NCBI RefSeq assembly: GCF_026210795.1
Contig: NC_089442.1
Coordinates: 1 to 64,000, forward strand
Length of the DNA stretch: 64,000 bases
Origin: Rhizophagus irregularis
Taxonomy: Eukaryota; Glomeromycota; Glomeromycetes; Glomerales; Glomeraceae
Direction: 5' to 3'
Part shown: one piece after another, positions 32,413-44,660 of the stretch
How the letters are laid out: the number at the start of each line of letters is the position of its first letter
How positions within the stretch are numbered: position 1 is the stretch's first letter
Position numbers and translations under genes: made by a program
Notes under the pieces: generated by a model
Told to the model about the DNA's origin: nothing
What the model saw: only the letters and a program-made list of their open reading frames with translations
Database searches by the model: none

Positions 32413-33660
32413 CTATAAACAATTAAAAACAAAGACACCTGTAATACTTACTTCTTCAATTGACTTCATATCAAATAATATTGCTAACCCAGCTTCAAAT
32501 TGCAATTTTCCAGTATTTTCAGTTATATTTTCTCTTTTTAACTTCACTCCATATAAACATTCTACAAAATTTACAACAGTTTGAACTCCACTATAATTTA
32601 CTTCTATTGTTCTATTTAATTTTTCTGTAAAATTATTTGTAGTCATAATACATTCGAAGTTTGGTAATATGCGTCCAGCATCAATAAAGATAGTCACCAT
32701 TCATTGCATAACCAATTTTAATTTAAATCAGTTATTAACTTTTATTTAACGTTTTCTGATAATTTTAGTGAATTAACAAAATCTTAATAAAGTAAACCAA
32801 GTTCTTTAGCATCATATTCAGTTCTATTTCGTCCAATTATTTTAAATGCTAATGCTAAAGAATACCTGTAATTATAAATTTAAATTTAATTAATTAAATA
32901 ATTTTCTAATTGTATTATAAATTTATTATTTGAATTTTATAAAAAAAGGCAATACCAAATAAAAAAATTTATGTGAAAATAATATGTATACTTACCGCAA
33001 TAGCCATGAAATACTTCATTGATTATAATCTTCTCCAATCGTATGCATAATATGGAACCAACATAATATAGCTCCACGTAAATTATTGTCTATGGCAATT
33101 TTTGATGGTCTATGCTTATCGATCATAACTAAAGAATTCCAATTAGAAGAATTGCATTCTCTAATCCTTTTAAATCCTTTACCATTTGGTAAATCAATAT
33201 AACTCCATATATGTTCACAACCATTTTAATCACATGGAATATTTTTTTTTATCGCTTTTATAGATAATTTTATCATCCATTAGTTTTCTTTATTGCTTAT
33301 TCCTAAATAATAAATAAGTAAATACATTTATTGTTATTTATATTTTAATTCATTAAATTGCATAAAATAATTTTTTTACCAAAAGCAAGTGGTGTTCCAG
33401 AACCACTGTTATTTTCAGCAACAAATACTAATACTGGAGCCCTATCATTATTTAAATCATATTTTGAATCCATTCTGATATATTTTTGACCAAAATTTTT
33501 GCCATTTCGTAGCCAAAACTCATTAGATAAAGTAAGTTGATAAAATTGTTTTTCATCTTCAGATTGTGAAAAATCTGGTTGTTGATAATATAAACAAAAC
33601 CTTTTGGTTTTAAAACATATATAACCAAATAATGTAAAATAGTCTATGGGCCTGAATTTT
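32413..33660 (-). pseudogene. Mutator-like (MULE) transposase fragment
   Basis: Minus-strand segments in order: TLFGYICFKTKRFCLYYQQ, YQLTLSNEFWLRNGKNFGQ, YIRMDSKYDLNNDRAPVLVF (first catalytic Asp region), VAENNSGSGTPLAFG before a GT donor; then MIDKHRPSKIAIDN (second Asp), LRGAILCWFHIMHTIGED with the C-x2-H typical of MULE transposases; and finally TTNNFTEKLNRTIEV with the Glu, GVQTVVNFVECLYGVKL and FEAGLAILFD (32413-32700). The family moves DNA by cut-and-paste with 9-bp duplications. The 3' part from 32700 is open, the rest is in several frames with stops. Zinc-finger and C-terminal parts are missing. Confidence 0.65.
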
Positions 33661-33714
33661 CTTTTAATCTTCGATCATCACGTATTAAGTAGAATCTAAG
33701 TTTAACCAAGATGC

Positions 33715-34560
33715 AATTAAAAATAAAAAAAAACTATGGATTTTAGCTCTTGATATTGCAAAAGCGTATGATAGAGTCAACATTCATATGTTAAAAAAAG
33801 CAATAAAAAGATTAAAATTACCAGATAACTTTATTTCAATTATTTGTGATTTATTCTTAGACTGAAAAAATCAAGTTTTTACCGCAGTTGGTAAAACTAA
33901 TCCTTATAATATTTTAATAGGAATCGACCAGGGAGAAATTATTTCACTGCTTCTCTGGTGTATATATTATGATCCTTTACTCTGCTAATTACAACAAGAA
34001 AGTCATGGTTACAAAATTACAGCAAAATATAAAAAAGATATTTATTCCGATTATATTAAAGAATCAATTATATTTCCAGGAAAAGCATACATGGATAACA
34101 CCACATTATTGGCAAAAGATCAACTTCAATTGGAAACAATGTTGAATATTGCGAATGAATTTTATAATTTGAATGATATTAAAATTAATAAAGACAAGTC
34201 TGAATTATTATTGAAAAAAATAGATAAATCATTTAATTATTCAAATAGTTTAATGATTAGATTTGGATCGGAATACATTAATATTAAACCTAAAGATCCT
34301 AGTGAATTTATTAGAATATTAGGTGTTTAATTCAATGTCAACGATGATAAAAATTTCGTGCTTAGTCAAGCTAAATTAGAAGTTAAAAAGTTGATCAAAA
34401 ATATTTAACATAAGAGAATTACAAATAAGCAATTGCAATATATATTCAACGCTCTTATTATCCCTACAATTGAGTATCGTGCTCAAGTGACAATTCTTAA
34501 TGATTGAGAATATGAATGTATTATGTCATTATTTAGACGAGCTTTTAGAAAAAAATTAAT
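33715..34560 (+). pseudogene. LINE reverse-transcriptase fragment
   Basis: Reads WILALDIAKAYDRVN (RT motif A), AIKRLKLPDNFISIICDLFL, GIDQGEIISLLLWCIYYDPL (motif B), then AYMDNTTLLA at about 34086-34115, where the usual F/Y-x-D-D catalytic motif has become MDN, so the second Asp is lost. It continues NEFYNLNDIKINKDKSELLL and IRILGV. Several TGA/TAA stops interrupt it. The GIDQGEIIS signature is shared with the intact LINE at 36840-42224, so both belong to one clade, but at the DNA level this copy is far more AT-rich and old. Confidence 0.7.
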
Positions 34561-36293
34561 ATTCTCTTGGTGGATGCCAACAGCAACAATGTCGTCGGGC
34601 CGGTAGTATGTGTCGCACTTCACAAATAAAAAAATAGAAAATATGTGTTAGTTTTTTTGAAAAAGTAAGTTTCAGTTTTACAAACACTCACCATAGTCCT
34701 ATTATACTCTTTCTATATGTTTAGAATGGAGAGTTTAAGTCGTTTCTAAAAAAAATAGTTAGTTTTTTTTTTTGAAAAAAATAATTTCTGGCTTCAGATT
34801 TATAAATATCACCTATCATAGTGAACTTTCTCTAAAAAAAGAAAAAACCAAATAGTTGACTTTACTCAACTGAAATAATGAAAAATTTTCCACAAATAGT
34901 ACCCACTCATAATCCTACATATTTACTAAAAAAAGTATATTATTAGTAATAAAATAAAAACAATATAAACACACAAAAAAAAATAACTTACTCTAAAGAA
35001 AAAATGTAATTAATGAAATAAAGAATGCAATTTCATTAAATAAATAAGGTTTCATTAAATAGAGAGAAGTTTGTTAAATAAATTAAATAAATAGAGGTTT
35101 ATCAAATAAATTAAATAAATAAAATAAAATTAATGAAGTTCATTAAATAAATTAAAATAAATAGAGGTTTCGTTTAGTTAAAGAAATTAAATAAATAAAA
35201 GGTTCATTAAACAGAAAATTGTTAAATATAGTTTTATTAACATAATACAATTAACCAAAATAGTAGATTTTTCGATTAGATTTGTGATTCATTTTACTGT
35301 GCCCACATGCAAAAAACAATAAAAGCTTAATATCTTTTAAAAATTCTTTAAGGTTTTGTGTTTTAAGAATTTTTAAAGATCTATGATTTTGTAGATCCTT
35401 TAAAAATCTTTCAATAGTCTACAAGGATTTTTAAAGAATCCATAAAATCACAGATCTTTTGAGATTCTATAAAAATTTACAGAATCCATGTAGATCTTAA
35501 CTAAGGTTGCAGGCTAAACTGGTTTTTGAATTTGGCAAAATGTTTAAACCTCAGTTTCGTTAATTTTTTTATAAGAGTTTATTATAGTTTTGTCATTTCA
35601 TATGATTTTTATAGTCAAATTTCACCAAATTTTTATTAATATTTTAATATAGTTTTGTCAAGTTTCACGTTTACTATGTGGTTTCATTCGCAACCTCAAT
35701 TACGACCCTTAAAATATTACTGATGATAGTTTCGATAAGATTTTGGCAGTTTCAGCATTTATAATAAATTTCGTCAGATTTTGCTTTTCTCCAGAGTTTT
35801 GCCAACTTTTTAATAAGACTTTCATATAGTTTTGGCAAAGTTTCGCTATTTTGGCATTTCGCCAACTTGCCAAAACTCCTAGTTTCTCCAGCAACTTTAC
35901 TTATTCCATTTTTAAGTTCAGTTTTTCAGTCTTAAACTTAGTAATCTTAAACCAAAGATTGTCACGTTTAGACGCTTCACATTAAAAGTACATTTAAGTG
36001 CTTTTTTATTTCCAAATAATCTAAGTTCAAGAAGTTCATATATAGTTAAAAGGAGGGTTATTCAATCCATAGTATGTTACGTCAAATGAAAAAGAATATT
36101 TATTTTTATGATCCATATGATAACAAAATCAAATAAAAAATCATTTATGTGAAATCATTTTTTATCTGGTCGGTCATAGTATTTACTTTCTCGTATATTA
36201 TTATTTTCAATATATACATTTGAGAATTAATTGCATGACGATTAATTGATATTTTTCTGATACACGATTACACATGCATTACTGTTACAGCTA
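34561..36293. other. Intergenic region with AT-rich repeats and one old MITE
   Basis: No coding gene supported. 34990-35230 is an imperfect array of ATTAAATAAATAGAGGTTT-like units of about 45-60 bp. 35330-35490 contains mutually inverted AAAGATCTA/GGATTTTTAAAGAATCC words. 35511-35892 holds a hAT-type MITE, annotated separately. 35893-36293 is featureless until the pogo-like element begins. Confidence 0.5.
35511..35892. mobile_element. Old hAT-family MITE
   Basis: The left end CTAAGGTTGCAGGCTAAACT resembles the hAT termini at 47243 and 11554 (TAAGGTTGCTTGCCGAAAC). The right end AGTTTCTCCAGCAACTTTAC is its imperfect inverse (about 15 of 20 positions). The interior is rich in TTTTGGCA/TTTCGCC words like the subterminal motifs of that hAT family. 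No clean 8-bp duplication remains. Confidence 0.45.
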
Positions 36294-36573
36294 CAGTCAA
36301 CTCCCTCTATAGTCACTCCCGTTATAGTCACATTCTACTATATAGACACACCAGTTGAATGTTCAAAACACTTTATTATTAAAATCTATCCTATATAGTC
36401 ACAATCTATCTATAGTCACTATCACACCTATCCTCAAAAATCTTATATTAAAAAGAACCGTTTATAATCACAGTTATATAAAGAATATATTAAATAACTT
36501 GGCATCTAATAATCGTACAAAGACGTACCATAGCTTGTTAGAATCGTCTCACTGAGACGAATCGAATGGTGGT

Positions 36574-36589
36574 AGTTTTATCCTTTTAT
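36574..36589. repeat. LINE target duplication, copy 1
   Basis: The 16-bp word AGTTTTATCCTTTTAT occurs here, at 44422-44437 and at 44661-44676, that is, on both sides of the full-length LINE and again after the truncated copy. It is read as a target-site duplication used twice. Confidence 0.7.
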
Positions 36590-36839
36590 TGTGCAAACAG
36601 TCTTGTGACTTTATTTTTATTTATATTTAAACATTGAGAATTTAAACGAACAATATTACAAAATAAGAAAATAAACTAATAAAAATAAAAAGAGTAGCTT
36701 CACGACTCATACAAGTAAAGAAATCTAAACTAAAATAAAATTAAAGCAAAGAAAAACTAGACTATTACAGAATCGCATACCCCAACTTTACCCGAAGGCC
36801 AGTGTGAGTCAACTATCCAACATCCAAAAATCCAGTCCG

Positions 36840-39800
36840 TTACCAGAAAGAAATCCTAAGAGGTTGAACTGTTAAGCGGCGCAGAAAATCCAAGTGCGAG
36901 ATCCAAGATCCACCCCGAATTATAGAAGAGGATATCCAAGAAATCCAGGAATCCTGAGAGACTGACGCCAAAGAAGAGTTGTGTTGATGTGGAGAAGTAG
37001 TATTAGGAGAAGAATTTGTAGATGGGCCACGTAATTTAGAAGCAGCCGAGATACCCTGCGACTCTTCCCAAGCATGGAAAAGAACATTCCGACACAGCCA
37101 AATTTCACCATATAATTCGACTTGGAAGTCATTAAGAAGGGGAGAAATAATCTTGTATATAACAGAGAGAGGAAAGTGTCGATTCAAAAATGCCGTTAAA
37201 TGCGCAGACAACAATCCTCGAGTAAGCCAAAGACAGGATGAAGAAGGAACTTCGTAATTCCAGCAATCCAAAGCAGAAAATTCAGTTTGAAAAGAAATAT
37301 CCAAAGATTTCAAGGATAGAAAAGAAGATAAACAAGAATCTCTAAATTTAATGACTTCAGACCGGTGTGTTAAACAAGGATTTAATTCCGGTAAAATATA
37401 AGGACAAGTCCAAAGATGATTCAAATCTTCAGGAGCAGTATTACACTGCGGACAGAGCCAGTCAGGAGAATATAAGTAAGGTTTGCGTTGTTGAAGGGTA
37501 GTTAAGGTAGGCAACATATCCAAAAGAAGTTTAATGCGGAAGATCCAAAATTCAGGACGACCATTCCTATGTGAAGCAAAACCTTTAATTTGTGAAAGGC
37601 AAAAATATATACCAGCCCAATCAAAAAGTGAAGGAGAACCAAGAGCAGTAAAACGCGCTAGTGAACATAAAGATAAAAGAGCACGAGCATCTGCAATAGA
37701 GCGGAGAAAATGTCGGATATTCACGTCAATAGGCAAGGAGTTAAAAGTCAACAAGCATGGGGCATAACAAAATGCTGAAGGTATAGCAGTGGGTTGTAAA
37801 GACGAATGAGCATCTTTTGCCAAAGAATCTGCTTGTATATTGTAGATATCATCGCCATGAGCAGGAACTTTAATCAAATCGACATGAAGATTACGCTCCA
37901 TGATAAGTTGTCGAATAGAAAGCCAAAGAAGATGATTAGGTTCTCGGAGCAACTTCGGTGAAAAGGGAGCATCAACAAACCGTGTCCACAGTGAAATTAA
38001 CTGACTACAATCAGTATGAATAGAGATTGATGAATCACGGGAAAGGGCGTTCAATCCTAAAAGTACAGCAGAAATTTCGGAACGCAAAGCTGAAGGAAAG
38101 TAAGAAGGGAGATGCATGGAAGAAGATTCCAGAACAAGTCCAACATCATCAAAAGCAATCCAAGCAGAAGTCATGAAAGAGGGCGAAGAATCATTGGTAG
38201 GATGGAACGAACCATCTGTGTACAAAGATTGCACAGAAAGCGGCAGAATATTATCTTCAATTCTATCGATACTATCCTTAAAGAAAGGAGAAAAAGCGGG
38301 AAACGCGTTTGAAAAATGAACAAGAGCCAAGGAAGTCGCATAACTCCATGAAGTAGATAGAGTAATGGGAAGGTAAGCCGCGAAAACTTTGGCATTTCTG
38401 GTAGGATAGCCCACAGTATCCGATAAGGTGACGTTAAAAAAACATTTCTCGCTATTACAGCGTTGTCTGATGGCAGATTTCATGGATAAGGCGGGAATGT
38501 TAAAAGCACAACCGGGACAAGGGTCATAGGATCGTTCATCAGCCGAGGTAGAAACAGGAAGCCAATGAGACATAATAGCCGAGTTTTGTTTCTTATAAGT
38601 GATACACACACGACCAACAGATAAAGTTTGAGTAGCAGAGTCAAAATTAATAGCCCATTGAGGATAAAAGGAATAATCTTTAACAGTATGATCTAATAAA
38701 CAAGGAGAAGCTAAAGTAAAAGAAGAATTAATAAAATATGAAGGTAAAAGTAAAGTAGAAGAAGAAGAAGAGAGAAAATTATTATTGATAAAAGTAAACC
38801 AATTAGGGATCCGTCCTTTACGACTAACAATGCCAAGATAACGAAGGTCAGGCCAATTCATAAGATAACGTCCACAAGGAGAAACCAACTGAGCAAGCAC
38901 AAATATATTCAAGTTTTTCCAAAGTTTCCAACTCGATTGAAAAATGGAATGAGGTAGAATAGATCGGAGTGGCAGAGCAGGTTGTAGATCATGCCTCGGA
39001 GGCCGGAAGGAAAAAGACCACGTGATGTTCAAACGCGAAGAAAACAATAACGAATTAAACAAAGTGTGCGTTCGCAAAGAAACGATCTGTGACCATGGTT
39101 CTAAGTTAATAGTAGTCGGGCAACTTTCAGCACCCAAATATCCTTGAAGATAGGAGATAGCATAAAGGGCAAAATCTTTGAAATCAGGATGAGTGAAAAT
39201 TTTTTGCCAAGATGCGATATGGGAGGAAAGGAATCGATAAAAAGCATTCTGAATCGAAAAGGGAAGTTTAAGAAATAACAAAGCCAACGGAGTAGTCGTA
39301 GCAAGCCCAGCTTTTCTGCGAAGTACTGAAAACATAGGTTTAACAATTGATTGAATAGTACTTTCAGAGAAAAGGGTAGTTTGAAGACGAAATTCCAATC
39401 GCGGAAGAAGGACAGCATTATAGAGATAGGCCACATGTTGAGCTAATAATTTCTTAGGGCCCAGAAGAGCGGCCATATCTTTAACCATGGAGCGCGCTTG
39501 TTTCAAAACAAAGGCGGAAGAGGCGGACAAGGAAAACCAAACTCCTAAAAAGCGAAATGAAGTATTAAGAGATAAAGAGGAAAGGGAAAGAGAAGTATCG
39601 GAAACTAAAGAAGAAGGCAAAAATTCAAAAATAATCTTTGAAGAAGGCGAAGAGGATGAAAGAAGAACATATTTTGCTGAATTAGCTTGAACATTATTTA
39701 AAGTATAAAATTCAGCAGTAATTGAAAGACGGTCTTCTATTCCAGATTTGGAAGAGGCAATAAGTGTAGAATCATCCATAAACGTTAAATGTGAAACTGG

Positions 39801-42224
39801 TAAAGAATGTTGTTCAAATTCAAGTGGAGAATAATGTAAAAGAGCTGAAGATTTTAAAATAAAAGGATCTCGTGCTTCTTGATTCAAGACAGTAAGTAAG
39901 GGATCCAAATAAATAACCCAAAGAAGAGGGGAAATGATTTCTCCTTGATCGATACCAACACGTACTCTATAAGCAGCTGTATCGCCATGACAAGTGATTA
40001 TCTTATTATTTCGTCGTGTAAAAAGATTTAAAATAAATCGCACTAAAAGTGCAGGGATATGTAACCTATCTAAAGCTAATTTAAGCATATTTAAATCCAT
40101 AGAATCAAAAGCTTTAGAGATATCTTGAGAAACGATCCATAGTTCCTGATCATCAGTAGAGTCATGTTTATGTTGATGGATAATCGCATCAAGCATTTTG
40201 ATAGGGACATCAGTAGAACCACCAGGTAAGCCAGCAAAATTACCACCTTGGAGGATTTTATTATCAGCAAGAATGTTGGAGAGACGATTCGTGACGACCT
40301 TAACTACACATTTACGAACTGTTTCCAAAAGAGTAATAGGTCGAGTGTTCTTGAGTTGAGCATCAAATTCGTGAGGTTTAGGAATAGGATAAACCACAGC
40401 TTCACGCCAGTCAGCAGGAATATCATCGCGAGAAAGGCAGGTATTGGCCAGTAAAAGAGAGAAATCCAAGGCTTCACCGGACAGATGTTTAATCATTTCA
40501 TAAGAAATTTTTGAAGGACCGGGAGCTTTGTTATTTGGCATGGAGGAAATCACAGTAGACCATTCTTGTAGTGAAATAGGCGCCAAAACAGGATCATATA
40601 GTGAAGCAGACACATTAGCAAGAGGAGTGTAAGCTCGTTGCCATCGGGCGGGAAATGAAATGATGGAAGAGTAGCGGGTCAACGGAGGAGAAACAATAGA
40701 TCGAAAATGAGAGACAGCTGCATGTTTAATATCCGAAGGATCCGTTAGTAAAGTAGGAGTTGAGTCCAAAACGACCAGAACACGGTCAAGAACAATCGAG
40801 CGTTTTTCTACTGATAGGGCAGAATCTATAAAGGTGCCAAGCGAGTTCGAAAAGTGTTCGTCACGTAGTGCAGTATAATATTCCACGGAGTCCGTAAGGT
40901 GTTGGGCAAATTTAGTAGATAAAAAGGCAGAAACTAAATTCTTCTGTGATCGTAAGAACGATTTAAATACAGATGCAGGGGTAGTAGAATAGGTAGGAAC
41001 TGAATAGTCAGGGAGTAAGGATGCAAGATTATCAAGATGGGAGGGCAAAGCGGCAGTCATTTGCGCAATCTGAGTAGGCCGATTAGAACGACGAGTAGTA
41101 AGGCGATATAAAAATCGATCTAAAAACTTGTTAATAGCGATAAGTTTAGTTAATTCAGGAGAGTACGAATGTCAGTGTGTATTGGAGACTTTTTGAAAGG
41201 GTAAAGTTTCAATTGCAGCACTAATTACGGCGGCTTTCAATGCATGCCACATACGATCAAGAGAAAGAGAGGAGAAATCAAAATTAGGGTGATATTGTCT
41301 ATCTAAATAAACTCCAAGAGAATCATCTACTTCAGTAGTAAAATTATTCCATTGTTTAACTGAAGTGGAAGCGTAAGAGAAAATGGTACGCATTTCTTTT
41401 TTTTGTTTGAGACGAGATTTAGCCAAAACAGCCAGGCAAGAACTGAAGTCAAAGATAGTTGTAAGAACTTTGTGATCTGTAAAAGGACGATCAAGGAGAT
41501 TCGGGCAAGTAACCACTTGCGAAAAAAAACCAGGGGCAGGAAAACCAGGTGAAGACCAAATATAATCCAGTCTAGAAGACCCATTATCATGAAAGAAGGT
41601 GGGATCAGGACCATTTGTAGAAGAATGAGCTTGATGATCGGTAAAAAACCGAGAAGAAAGCAAGCGAAGAAGCTTAAAATGATTAGATGTGTAATGGGAA
41701 TGAGCGACTTCATCAATATTAAAGTCGCCAAGAATAATTACAAAATAATTATTATTTCTGGCATAATCAAGCCAGGAGAGGAGTTTAGTAATAAGATCAT
41801 TACAAATAGATTGATGAATAGAACCAGAAGGAGGGTAATATATAGAAATAATAGAGATTTTGGTTTGATGAAAGAACAAATCTAATTTAAGAAGTCGACC
41901 TTTCCAAGGATCAATTGTTTGGACATGCTTATGAAGAGGATTACGTAGCAAAATACCAACACCATCATGAGGGCGAGAAGAAGATGAACAAGCCCAATAA
42001 GACTTAAAATGATGTTGGGAGTGTTCATTTTTGAAAATAAATTTAGCATTTGAAGGGGAAAGACGCGTATCATTAACAGATAGAGCACCAAAGGAAGAGT
42101 GAAGAAAAAAATTAAGTAAATGTTGTTGTCGAACTGGAGAACATAAGCCATTAACATTCAATTGACCAAATTTAATAAGGGGAGAGGGGTGAGGGGAAAA
42201 ATTATGTTTATTGTTGTCCGTCAT
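36840..42224 (-). pseudogene. LINE ORF2: endonuclease, reverse transcriptase, RNase H; one TGA
   Basis: One frame of 1,794 codons from ATG 42224 to TAA 36840, broken only by TGA at 41172-41174 (codon 351). Residues about 15-250 form an exonuclease-endonuclease-phosphatase nuclease (FGQLNVNGLC, IILGDFNIDEV, SSRLDYIWSS, FTDHKVLTTI) that nicks target DNA. The reverse transcriptase spans about residues 560-880: NNKAPGPSKISYEMIK, SQDISKAFDSM (motif A), GIDQGEIISPLLW (motif B), FMDDSTLIAS (motif C, both Asp present). RNase H is at about 1328-1470: YTDGSFHP, RSEISAVLLG, IHTDCSQL, AHGDDIYNIQADSLAK, so D-E-D-D are all present. Near residue 1590, CPQCNTAPEDLNHLWTC is the C-terminal Cys/His motif common in LINEs. 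The stop splits endonuclease from RT in an otherwise perfect frame. Confidence 0.9.
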
Positions 42225-42273
42225 TATTACACACTGATAAATCGGTAATAAAGAAGGGGGAAAAAGAGAACAA

Positions 42274-44295
42274 TTATTGATTAGCTTGGCTTTGTTGCCG
42301 AGCTAAGATGAGGTTGTTTTGTTGGATTCCTTCTTTAATCGAGCCAGCCAAAGAGGCAACAGTATCGGAAAGAGAGGAGAGACGCTGTTCCATATCAATA
42401 GGGGAGGAAGGAGCGACGTTGGAAGGTGGAATGGGAGCAAAATGAGGAATCGGGGAAAAACCACTTGTTGATTGCAAAGGGGGAGAATTAACATCAACAA
42501 GGATATTATTATCAGTTCGATTCACTGTATCATCCCATCCTTGCATAGAGGAAGGGATGTAGGAAGCAGGTTTAGCGACAAAAGGTCCAGGAATAGGAGT
42601 ACGAGCAGCCATAGCGGATTCCAAATTAGTGATGCGGCTGTTCATAGAAGCAAATTGTGTGGTAAGAAGGGCTAATTCTTCAACTACTTTTTCAAGAGCA
42701 GCACCAATAGATTTCCAATCAGTAAGCACAGTAGGAGGAGCAGGGTATGTAACGTCCATGCCATCAATATAGTAATCAAGTTCATTTGCGTCAGGAATAC
42801 GATGACGTTGATTATTATTGTTGTTATTAACATTAGCGCGATTCCATGGTCGATGTTGAGAACGAGAACGAGATTGTTGTCGGTTATTAGGTCTGGATTT
42901 AGAACGATGGCGAGAAGCATTGGTACGGCTTTGTTCATCATTATTGTTATCAGGGCGGGCAAAACGGTTATGTCGTTTAGCAGGATGAGAAGGAGGTAGA
43001 TGCTTATTATATAAAGCACGTAGTTTATCGTTAGATTGCCAAGGGCGAGAAGAGCGATTAGGTCTAGATGAAGAACCACATTGATCAGGGTTACAATTAG
43101 GGCGACCACATCGATGACAAAGAGAAGTGACTTCATCCGGAGAATGCCAGGTAAGGCCAACTTTCTTAAGGGCACATGAGATAGATTTAGCATTTTCCAT
43201 AGCAGTTTCAGAGGCAAAATGGCAATAGGCGTAGGGTTTGGGATTGTATGAATTCATAGAGAAGGGAACATTGATAGATTTAGCGGAAACTTCATCGGCA
43301 ATTTCAGCAAGATCGACCGCTATAGTACCACGCGGGAGACCGGCAAGTAAAGCAACATAAGCGCGTCTTTCAGCGCGTTGTTCAGGAGAGAAAGAAGCGG
43401 GGCAAATTCGTAAACAATGTCCTCCACAAAGGACGCCCCAGGTAGAGTCGAGGTTCTGTAAAGCACCAGGAGATTCAAAGGTAATGTATGCAGTACGATA
43501 AAGTTTAGACAAACGGGTATGGCAACGAGTAATATTGCCGTAACGAGAAAAGGTACCACGCAAAAGAGCGTCAGTTAGAAAAAGGGGGATATCGGTAACC
43601 ACCAGGGTACGCGCGTGTTCATCAGCTTTAATAGCCTGGGGGTCATATGCATGAAAATGCAAGCCAAACAAAGAATCCATAGGGGAGGCTGTGGCTTTGA
43701 CAAGATCTTCCTTTTTTCGGAAGTGAACGATGATCCTCTTCAAATCGTTGGATCCACTACACGTGGCACGACTACCATAAGAGGAGAACAAGGAAAGTTG
43801 TCGATCAACCGCGTCGCACGCGTCGCGGTTCGAAGCGAAGTGAGTCCAAAAGCCATCGACATCATTAAGAGCGGCCGAGGCGTAGAAAAGAGTAGGTTGA
43901 GATTGTACTGCAGCTTGGGACGCGTCCGGAGAGGCAGCACGTTCAGGGAAAGAGACTGCGGGAGTAATTTCAGGGCTTTTGCCTTTATCGTTATTATTAG
44001 CAGGTGCGTGCTGAGAAGCGTCAAGAGAGGAGGTAGCAGGTTGAGAAGGTATCTCAGCGGAAGTTGTCTCAACAGGGCCAGAAGGCGTGAGAGGTTTATC
44101 AACATCCATGACAGAGTCATCAGCACTGACTCTGGTACGTTTATTAGTAGAGGTGGTCGAAGGTGGAGTGTTCGAAGGGCTAGACATAGAGGAACCTTGA
44201 CCAGAAACGTTGCCAGTTGGAGAGCTAGAGGCAGGACGTTTAGAAGTAGTATCGTTGTTAGACTTTTTATTTTTCTTCTTGTTGTCTGTAGTCAT
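42274..44295 (-). CDS. LINE ORF1: RNA-binding protein with RRM-like domains and zinc knuckle
   Basis: An open frame of 673 codons ending 49 bp before ORF2 starts. The N-terminus (about 1-150) is Ser/Thr/Pro-rich and disordered. About residues 228-300 look like an RRM fold: TLVVTDIPLFLTDALLRGTF, YGNITRCHTRL, YRTAYITFES. A second related domain (about 312-385) has LLAGLPRGTIAVDLAEI and YAYCHFASE. A Cys cluster CHRCGRPNCNPDQC sits at about 392-405, followed by an Arg/Asn/Ser-rich basic segment and a C-terminal coiled coil (ITNLESAM; LSDTVASLAGSI). Expected role: binding LINE RNA to form the retrotransposition particle. No lesion seen. Confidence 0.8.
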   Translation of the reverse strand: MTTDNKKKNKKSNNDTTSKRPASSSPTGNVSGQGSSMSSPSNTPPSTTSTNKRTRVSADDSVMDVDKPLTPSGPVETTSAEIPSQPATSSLDASQHAPANNNDKGKSPEITPAVSFPERAASPDASQAAVQSQPTLFYASAALNDVDGFWTHFASNRDACDAVDRQLSLFSSYGSRATCSGSNDLKRIIVHFRKKEDLVKATASPMDSLFGLHFHAYDPQAIKADEHARTLVVTDIPLFLTDALLRGTFSRYGNITRCHTRLSKLYRTAYITFESPGALQNLDSTWGVLCGGHCLRICPASFSPEQRAERRAYVALLAGLPRGTIAVDLAEIADEVSAKSINVPFSMNSYNPKPYAYCHFASETAMENAKSISCALKKVGLTWHSPDEVTSLCHRCGRPNCNPDQCGSSSRPNRSSRPWQSNDKLRALYNKHLPPSHPAKRHNRFARPDNNNDEQSRTNASRHRSKSRPNNRQQSRSRSQHRPWNRANVNNNNNNQRHRIPDANELDYYIDGMDVTYPAPPTVLTDWKSIGAALEKVVEELALLTTQFASMNSRITNLESAMAARTPIPGPFVAKPASYIPSSMQGWDDTVNRTDNNILVDVNSPPLQSTSGFSPIPHFAPIPPSNVAPSSPIDMEQRLSSLSDTVASLAGSIKEGIQQNNLILARQQSQANQ

Positions 44296-44421
44296 CTTAT
44301 AGAGTGTCGTAGTTATCTAAAATAAAGAAAATATAAAGAAAAAGTAATAAAAAACTCCGAAAAAATTTTTTATTTTTTCGTAAATATTGTCAAGTGAGCA
44401 GAACGGGAGAGAGTTAGTTTT

Positions 44422-44437
44422 AGTTTTATCCTTTTAT
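44422..44437. repeat. LINE target duplication, copy 2 (shared by two insertions)
   Basis: AGTTTTATCCTTTTAT between the 5' end of the full-length LINE and the 3' end of the truncated copy. Confidence 0.7.
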
Positions 44438-44660
44438 GCTGTGCAAACAGTCTTATGACTTTATCTTTTATTTATACTTTGAACTTCGAAAAATAATCGA
44501 ACAATATTACAAAAATAAGAAAATAAACTAATAAAAAATAAAAAAGAGTAGCTTCACGACTCATACAAGTAAAGAAATCTAAACTAAAATAAAATTAAAG
44601 CAAAGAAAAACTGAACTATTACAGAATCGCATACCCCAACTTTACCCGAAGGCCAGTGTG
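44438..44660 (-). mobile_element. 5'-truncated LINE copy (3' UTR only)
   Basis: About 220 bp matching 36590-36810 (for example AGTAGCTTCACGACTCATAC and CATACCCCAACTTTACCCGA), in the same orientation as the full-length LINE and immediately upstream of its 5' end. It differs by several small indels, so it is not a simple duplication of the neighbour's end. The 5' truncation point is at GGCCAGTGTG, followed by a third copy of the target word. Confidence 0.85.

Larger units (their letters stand above)
36590..44421 (-). mobile_element. Near-intact I/Tad-type LINE with ORF1 and ORF2
   Basis: A minus-strand non-LTR retrotransposon of about 7.8 kb. Its 3' untranslated end lies at 36590-36839, ORF2 at 36840-42224, ORF1 at 42274-44295 and a 5' leader of about 125 bp up to 44421. 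It carries endonuclease, reverse transcriptase and RNase H domains, a layout typical of the I superfamily (fungal Tad1-like). No poly(A) is visible at the 3' end. It is flanked by a 16-bp duplication. Its GC content is clearly higher than the surroundings, and only one premature stop is seen in about 2,470 codons. It is therefore the youngest large insertion here. Confidence 0.9.

Noticed and set aside
36355-36555. 66-codon frame left of the LINE
   Set aside because: Lies in the pogo-like terminal repeats and the 147-bp repeat family; no homology or coding bias seen.
42684-43217. Hydrophobic Leu/Ile-rich frame of 177 codons
   Set aside because: Overlaps the intact LINE ORF1 in another frame on the same strand; a shadow.
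43615-44325. Arg-rich plus-strand frame of 236 codons
   Set aside because: Antisense shadow of LINE ORF1.
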